NCBI RefSeq assembly: GCF_000337375.1
Contig: NZ_AOJG01000030.1
Span: forward strand, 1-41,551
DNA length: 41,551 bases
Source of the DNA: Halorubrum lipolyticum DSM 21995
GTDB taxonomy: Archaea > Halobacteriota > Halobacteria > Halobacteriales > Haloferacaceae
Direction of reading: 5' to 3'
Below are positions 38,164 through 41,551 of this stretch, piece by piece (positions within the stretch are counted from its first letter, which is position 1; each line of letters starts with the position of its first letter). The translations under genes and the position numbers were made by a program. The notes beneath the pieces were generated by a model. The model did no database searches. It saw only the letters and a program-made list of their open reading frames with translations, and was not told where the DNA came from.

Positions 38164-39659
38164 GCCGTCTTCGACAGCTCCTCGGCGGTCAGCTGTCCGC
38201 TGATGAGACACATCGGGACGCCGATACCGGGGGTCGTCGTCGAACCCGTGAAGTAGAGCCCGTCGAGCGCCTCTGACCGGTGAGGGGGCCGGAGCAGGGA
38301 GGTCTGTCGCAGGGTGTGTGCCAGCCCGAGCGCGCTCCCCTGGTAGCTGTTGTACCGGTCTGCGAAGTCGTCGACGCAGAACCGCTCCTCGAAGACGATC
38401 CGGTCGCGCAGCTCCGTGCCGGTGTTCTCGGCGATGTCGTCCAACACGAGGTCGCGGTACTCCTCTCGGAGCTCCGGCGTGTCCTCCAGTCCGGGCGCGA
38501 TCGGAACGAGGGCGAACAGGTTGCTGTGGCCCTCCGGCGCGACCGTGTCGTCGGTCTCGGAGGGGACACAGAGGTAGTAGGCGGGGTCGTCGGGCCACGA
38601 CGGGTCGTCGAATATCTGCTCGAAGTGGCGGTCCCACCCCGTCGGCAACACCAGCGTGTGGTGTTCGAGGTTCGGCACGTCGCCCTCGACGCCCAGGTAC
38701 AGCAGGAACGCGGAGGGCGCGTACGTCCGCGACTCCCAGTACTCCTCGCTGTACTGTCGCTTGTGTTTCGGGAGCAGCTCCTGTTCCGTGTGGGCGTAGT
38801 CGGCGTCGGAGACGACCAGGTCCGAGAGGTAGCGCTCGCCGTCCGCGGTGTCGACCGCGAACGCCCCACGCCGTCCCTCGATGGCCGTCACCTCGGCGTC
38901 GGTGACGTACTCCACGCCGAGCTCGTCGCCGAGTTCGACGATGCCGTCGACGACGGCGCCGATCCCGCCCTCGGGGTAGTAGACGCCCATGTTGTAGTCC
39001 ACGTGGCTCATCAGGTTGTACAGCGCGGGGGTGTTGTACGGCGAGCCGCCGAGGAAGACGAGGGTGTACTGCATCAGCTGCTGGAGCTTCGGGTGATCGA
39101 AGTACTCCTCGACGTGTCCCTGCATCTTGCCGAGAAGCGAGAGCCCCCACGAGTAGCGGAGCACGTCCGTGTCGACGTAGTCGCGGAGCCGCGGGCGGTC
39201 CTCGTAGACGAAGTGCTCCATCCCGATCTCGTAGGTGCGCTCGGACTCCTCCAGGTAGTCCTCGAACGCCTCGCCCGCGCCGGGCTCGTACTCCTCGAAG
39301 AGGGCCTTGTTCGCCTCGCGGTCGGGGAGCACGTCGACCCGATCGCCGTCCTTCCAGAACACCCGATAGTGGGGGTCGAGCCGCTCCAGCTCGTAGAAGT
39401 CCGACGGCTCGCGGCCGAAGTGCCCGAAGAACCGCTCGAACACGTCCGGCATGAGGTACCACGAGGGGCCCATGTCGAACCGGAAGCCGTCGGTCTCCAG
39501 CCGGCTCGCGCGCCCGCCGAGCTGCTCATTCTTCTCTAAGAGAGTCACGTCCGCGCCGGCGTCGGCGAGGTAACACGCGGTCGAGAGGCCACCGAACCCG
39601 CCGCCGATCACGACGACGGATTCGCCGGCCGCGGCGTCGATGTCCGGGGCCACGTCCAT
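38160..39659 (-). CDS. crtD: Carotenoid 3,4-desaturase (CrtD; phytoene desaturase family)
   Basis: A 499-residue FAD-dependent carotenoid desaturase. The N-terminal dinucleotide fold is VVVIGGGFGGLSTACYLADA (about residues 15-34) with LLEKNEQLGGRASRLETDGF after it. The middle FLGGSPYNTPALYNLMSHVD and YYPEGGIGAVVDGIVEL are typical of CrtI-like enzymes. The C-terminal signature is GLYFTGSTTTPGIGVPMCLI (about 470-489). Membership of the crtD-lyeJ-cruF cluster points to the 3,4-desaturation step of bacterioruberin synthesis rather than phytoene desaturation. A TATTTATA box lies 28 nt before ATG 39659 and drives the operon. No phytoene synthase is in the window. Confidence 0.88.
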   Translation of the reverse strand: MDVAPDIDAAAGESVVVIGGGFGGLSTACYLADAGADVTLLEKNEQLGGRASRLETDGFRFDMGPSWYLMPDVFERFFGHFGREPSDFYELERLDPHYRVFWKDGDRVDVLPDREANKALFEEYEPGAGEAFEDYLEESERTYEIGMEHFVYEDRPRLRDYVDTDVLRYSWGLSLLGKMQGHVEEYFDHPKLQQLMQYTLVFLGGSPYNTPALYNLMSHVDYNMGVYYPEGGIGAVVDGIVELGDELGVEYVTDAEVTAIEGRRGAFAVDTADGERYLSDLVVSDADYAHTEQELLPKHKRQYSEEYWESRTYAPSAFLLYLGVEGDVPNLEHHTLVLPTGWDRHFEQIFDDPSWPDDPAYYLCVPSETDDTVAPEGHSNLFALVPIAPGLEDTPELREEYRDLVLDDIAENTGTELRDRIVFEERFCVDDFADRYNSYQGSALGLAHTLRQTSLLRPPHRSEALDGLYFTGSTTTPGIGVPMCLISGQLTAEELSKTA

Positions 39660-39683
39660 GGCGGATCGTAGGGTCGGAGGCGG

Positions 39684-39691
39684 TATAAATA
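39684..39691 (-). promoter_or_regulatory. TATA box of the bacterioruberin operon
   Basis: TATTTATA (minus strand) within the near-palindromic CGGTATTTATACCG, about 28 nt before ATG 39659; it predicts a leaderless crtD message. Confidence 0.65.
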
Positions 39692-39786
39692 CCGGCCAGA
39701 CGCGGCGGGCAAGCGTCGGGTCGACGGCGGTCGGAGGCGTCGCGAGTGGGTACGCCTAAGTCGCCGACGGCCTTACCGATCCCCAC

Positions 39787-40512
39787 ATGGATCCCACGGT
39801 CGCGATCACCGGCGCAACGAGCGGGATCGGACGGGCGGTCGCCGAGGCGTTCGTCGACGAGGGGGCGTTCGTCGCCGTCTCCGGGCGCGACGGCGACGCG
39901 GTCGACCGGACGGTCGCGGCGCTGAACGAGGGCGGGAGCGAGGAGGACGAAGGCGGGAGCGAGAACGCCGGCGTCGCGTGGGGCGCCCGCGTCGACGTGC
40001 GCGACGAGTTCGACTTGGAGCGGTTCTTCGAGGGCGTCGCCAGAGAGGCCGGCCCGATAGACGCGGTGTTCGCGAACGCGGCCGTCTTCCACGGCGGACC
40101 GGGCGAGAGCCCGACCGACGAGACGAGCTACGCCGACTACGACGACACGATGCGGACCAACGCTCGCGGCGTCTTCGCGACGGTTTCGGAGGCGGTCCCG
40201 CACCTCGCCGAGGACGCGCGGATCGTCGTCCCCTCGGGGGGTATCGCCCGCGAGTCGCGCCCCGGGATGGGCGCGTACGCCGTCTCGAAGGCGGCGGCCG
40301 AGGCGGTCGCGCGGGGGTTCGCGGCCGACCTCGACGCGACGGTCGGCGTCGTCGACCCGGGGCTCGTCGCCACCGACCTCACGGGGAAGGAGCGCGCCCG
40401 CGACCCCGAGAGCGTCGCGCCGCTGTTCGTCTGGGCCGCCACCGAGGCGCCCGCCGAGGACCTGAACGGCGAGCGGCTCGGCCTCCGCGAGTGGAAGTCG
40501 GCGACGCGGTAG
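39787..40512 (+). CDS. Short-chain dehydrogenase/reductase
   Basis: A 241-residue classical SDR. VAITGATSGIGRAVAEAFVD (TGxxxGxG, residues 5-24), VFANAAVFHGG (variant of the NAG motif, NAA) and RIVVPSGGIARES (catalytic Ser) lead to the active-site pair in MGAYAVSKAAAEAVARGF (Tyr about 161, Lys about 165). VVDPGLVATDLTG follows. An acidic Gly-rich insert with an imperfect repeat (EGGSEEDEGGSEN, about residues 48-60) sits before the third beta strand. It has a GCCTAAGT box about 29 nt upstream of ATG 39787. The substrate is unknown. It converges with thiM (27 nt between stops). Confidence 0.82.
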   Translation: MDPTVAITGATSGIGRAVAEAFVDEGAFVAVSGRDGDAVDRTVAALNEGGSEEDEGGSENAGVAWGARVDVRDEFDLERFFEGVAREAGPIDAVFANAAVFHGGPGESPTDETSYADYDDTMRTNARGVFATVSEAVPHLAEDARIVVPSGGIARESRPGMGAYAVSKAAAEAVARGFAADLDATVGVVDPGLVATDLTGKERARDPESVAPLFVWAATEAPAEDLNGERLGLREWKSATR

Positions 40513-40539
40513 GCGCCCTCCGAACCCCGCGGTGCGGTC

Positions 40540-41436
40540 TCACACCTCCTCGATCCGCGACGAGACGTCCAGCGGCGGCCGCTCGGACGCCAGCGCGGCC
40601 ACCGCGTCCATGAACGCCGTCCGGTAGCTCGCCGGACCCGCGGGGTCGCCCCCCGCGGCGCGCTCGCCGGCGAACCCGTACGCCGCGCACCCGGCGAGCG
40701 CGGCCTCGGTCGTCGACATCGGCGGTCCGTCGCCCTCGCCGACGACCGCCGCGAAGGTTCCGAGCGTGCTCGCGAGCATGCAGCCGGACCCGACGAACGA
40801 CCCCATGCGCTCGTGGCCGACCGACAGCTCGTGGGCGCCCTCGCCGTCGGCGACGACGTCGGTCGGGCCGGACGCGACGACGACGGCCCCGGTCTCCGCG
40901 GCGAGCGCCCGCGCCGCGTCCGGAACCCCGGCGTCGACCTCGCCCACGGACTCGACCCCCCTCACGGTCGCCTCCTCGCCGGCGAGTCCGCGGACCTCCC
41001 CGGCGTTCCCCTTAATTATGTCAAATGCCACCGCGTCCAGCAGCCGCCCGACCGACTCGACGCGGTGCGGCGTGGCCCCGTACCCGACCGGGTCGAGCAC
41101 GACCGGGACGCCCGCCTCGTTGGCGCGCCGGCCCGCGTCGACCATGGCGTCGATATCGGCGGTAGCGGCCGTCCCGGTGTTTATCACGACCGCGTCCGCG
41201 CCGGCGGCCATGTCGCCCGCCTCCGCCGGGGCGTCGGCCATCACCGGGAGCCCGCCCCAGTGGAGCGTGACGTTCGCGGTCTCGCTCGTCGTCACGTCGT
41301 TTGTCAGGTGGTGCACCAGCGGGGCGGCCGCCTCGACCGCAGACAGGATCCCCTCGACCGGCGGGTCCGCGGTCGGGTCGCCGAACTCGTCGGCGGTCGG
41401 GTCGCCGAACTCGCCGTCGATCGACTCACCGCTCAT
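40540..41436 (-). CDS. thiM: Hydroxyethylthiazole kinase
   Basis: A 298-residue ribokinase-like kinase phosphorylating 4-methyl-5-(2-hydroxyethyl)thiazole for thiamine salvage. Family motifs are PLVHHLTNDVTTSETANVTL (about residues 39-58), GGLPVMADAPAEAGDM, VVLDPVGYGATPHRVES (about 114-130), FDIIKGNAGEVRGLAGEEAT and the anion-hole/catalytic GSFVGSGCMLASTLGTFAAV (about 212-231) with the reactive Cys. The N-terminus has an in-frame 8-residue duplication (EFGDPTAD twice, residues 9-24), absent from the core fold. The ATG at 41436 lies inside the 3' end of the upstream thiE-like gene (11-nt overlap), so the pair forms a thiamine operon. Confidence 0.93.
   Translation of the reverse strand: MSGESIDGEFGDPTADEFGDPTADPPVEGILSAVEAAAPLVHHLTNDVTTSETANVTLHWGGLPVMADAPAEAGDMAAGADAVVINTGTAATADIDAMVDAGRRANEAGVPVVLDPVGYGATPHRVESVGRLLDAVAFDIIKGNAGEVRGLAGEEATVRGVESVGEVDAGVPDAARALAAETGAVVVASGPTDVVADGEGAHELSVGHERMGSFVGSGCMLASTLGTFAAVVGEGDGPPMSTTEAALAGCAAYGFAGERAAGGDPAGPASYRTAFMDAVAALASERPPLDVSSRIEEV
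41369..41416. repeat. thiM: 24-bp tandem duplication inside thiM
   Basis: Two head-to-tail 24-nt units (41369-41392 and 41393-41416) differing at one base (41390 versus 41414). They encode EFGDPTAD twice in the disordered N-terminal tail and keep the frame. Confidence 0.95.
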
Positions 41437-41551
41437 CGTCGACCACCTCCCGGATCTGCGCGGCCGCGGCGCGCGGGTCGTCCGCGGCCGTGACCGCCGA
41501 GACGACCGCCACGCCGGCCGCGCCCGCCGCCGCGACCGCCCCGGCGTTGCC
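41426..41551 (-). CDS. thiE: Thiamine-phosphate synthase C-terminus (5' part outside window)
   Basis: The last 41 codons of a gene running off the window edge. GNAGAVAAAGAAGVAVVSAV followed by TAADDPRAAAAQIREVVDDE is the end of a TIM-barrel ThiE: the phosphate-binding Gly-Ala-x-Gly-Val-Ala-Val-Val-Ser strand near the C-terminus and the final helix. ThiE joins the thiazole phosphate made by ThiM to HMP-pyrophosphate, so its overlap with thiM fits a thiE-thiM operon. Identification rests on a short fragment plus context. Confidence 0.75.
   Translation of the reverse strand, partial: GNAGAVAAAGAAGVAVVSAVTAADDPRAAAAQIREVVDDER

Noticed and set aside
37264-39462. 732-codon ORF that would fuse the prenyltransferase to a long N-terminal domain
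   Set aside because: The N-terminal part is an out-of-frame reading of crtD. A GTG overlapping the crtD stop gives the normal UbiA-family length.
1-41551. tRNA, rRNA, CRISPR, integrase, transposase or prophage
   Set aside because: No cloverleaf-like sequence, repeat-spacer array or recognisable mobile-element protein was seen in the gaps or frames. A tRNAscan/Infernal run would be needed to exclude small RNAs formally.

Overview
The window is haloarchaeal chromosome, most likely Halorubrum or a close relative (inference). The GC content is very high, the predicted proteins are strongly acidic, and many starts have an archaeal TATA-like box 24-30 nt upstream, as expected for leaderless transcripts. 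There are Tat-type lipoprotein signals with lipoboxes, haloarchaeal DUF families, and a bacterioruberin (C50 carotenoid) operon. I see no tRNA, rRNA, CRISPR array, transposase or integrase. Gene density is about 90%, and most genes look like core or lineage-core genes.

Layout. 1-8.0 kb: a 3'-truncated acetamidase/formamidase gene, a TatD-like hydrolase/SDR pair, DUF2150 and DUF456-like proteins, a UspA-DUF63 pair, a solitary D12-class adenine methylase, a small winged-helix protein and two small membrane proteins. 8.1-8.6 kb: copy 1 of a structured dispersed repeat with terminal inverted repeats. 8.7-24.1 kb: an FAD oxidoreductase, an OFA-type MFS carrier, a Tat-exported penicillin acylase homologue coupled to a small membrane protein, a CinA-like protein, an SDR, an AGE-family epimerase, a lipoprotein, two alpha/beta hydrolases, a Bat-type HTH regulator and a second MFS carrier. 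24.1-24.6 kb: copy 2 of the repeat. Both copies lie between convergent genes. 24.7-31.3 kb: the DUF106/EMC3 membrane insertase homologue and adenylate kinase, a UspA-GNAT pair, DUF5806, a PAS-GAF histidine kinase, a lipoprotein and a YfcE-type phosphoesterase. 31.4-35.6 kb: a respiratory nitrogen-oxide module with a Tat-exported two-domain multicopper oxidase, a MoaD/ThiS-fold protein ending in Cys-Cys, and quinol-dependent nitric oxide reductase. The last two are divergent, and each has a CGAAC-type palindrome about 45 nt before its start codon. 35.6-39.7 kb: the c-di-AMP synthase gene dacZ behind a leaderless 14-codon ORF, then the crtD-lyeJ-cruF bacterioruberin operon joined by GTGA overlaps. 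39.8-41.5 kb: an SDR, thiM, and the 3' end of a thiE-like gene.

The most interesting parts are: (1) the 436-507 bp repeat, whose two copies keep hairpins at equivalent places although the stem sequences differ; (2) the paired palindromic operators and the unusual Cys-Cys MoaD-like protein in the NO reductase region; (3) the overlapping leader ORF in front of dacZ; and (4) repeated evidence of short tandem duplications, two of them spanning stop codons.
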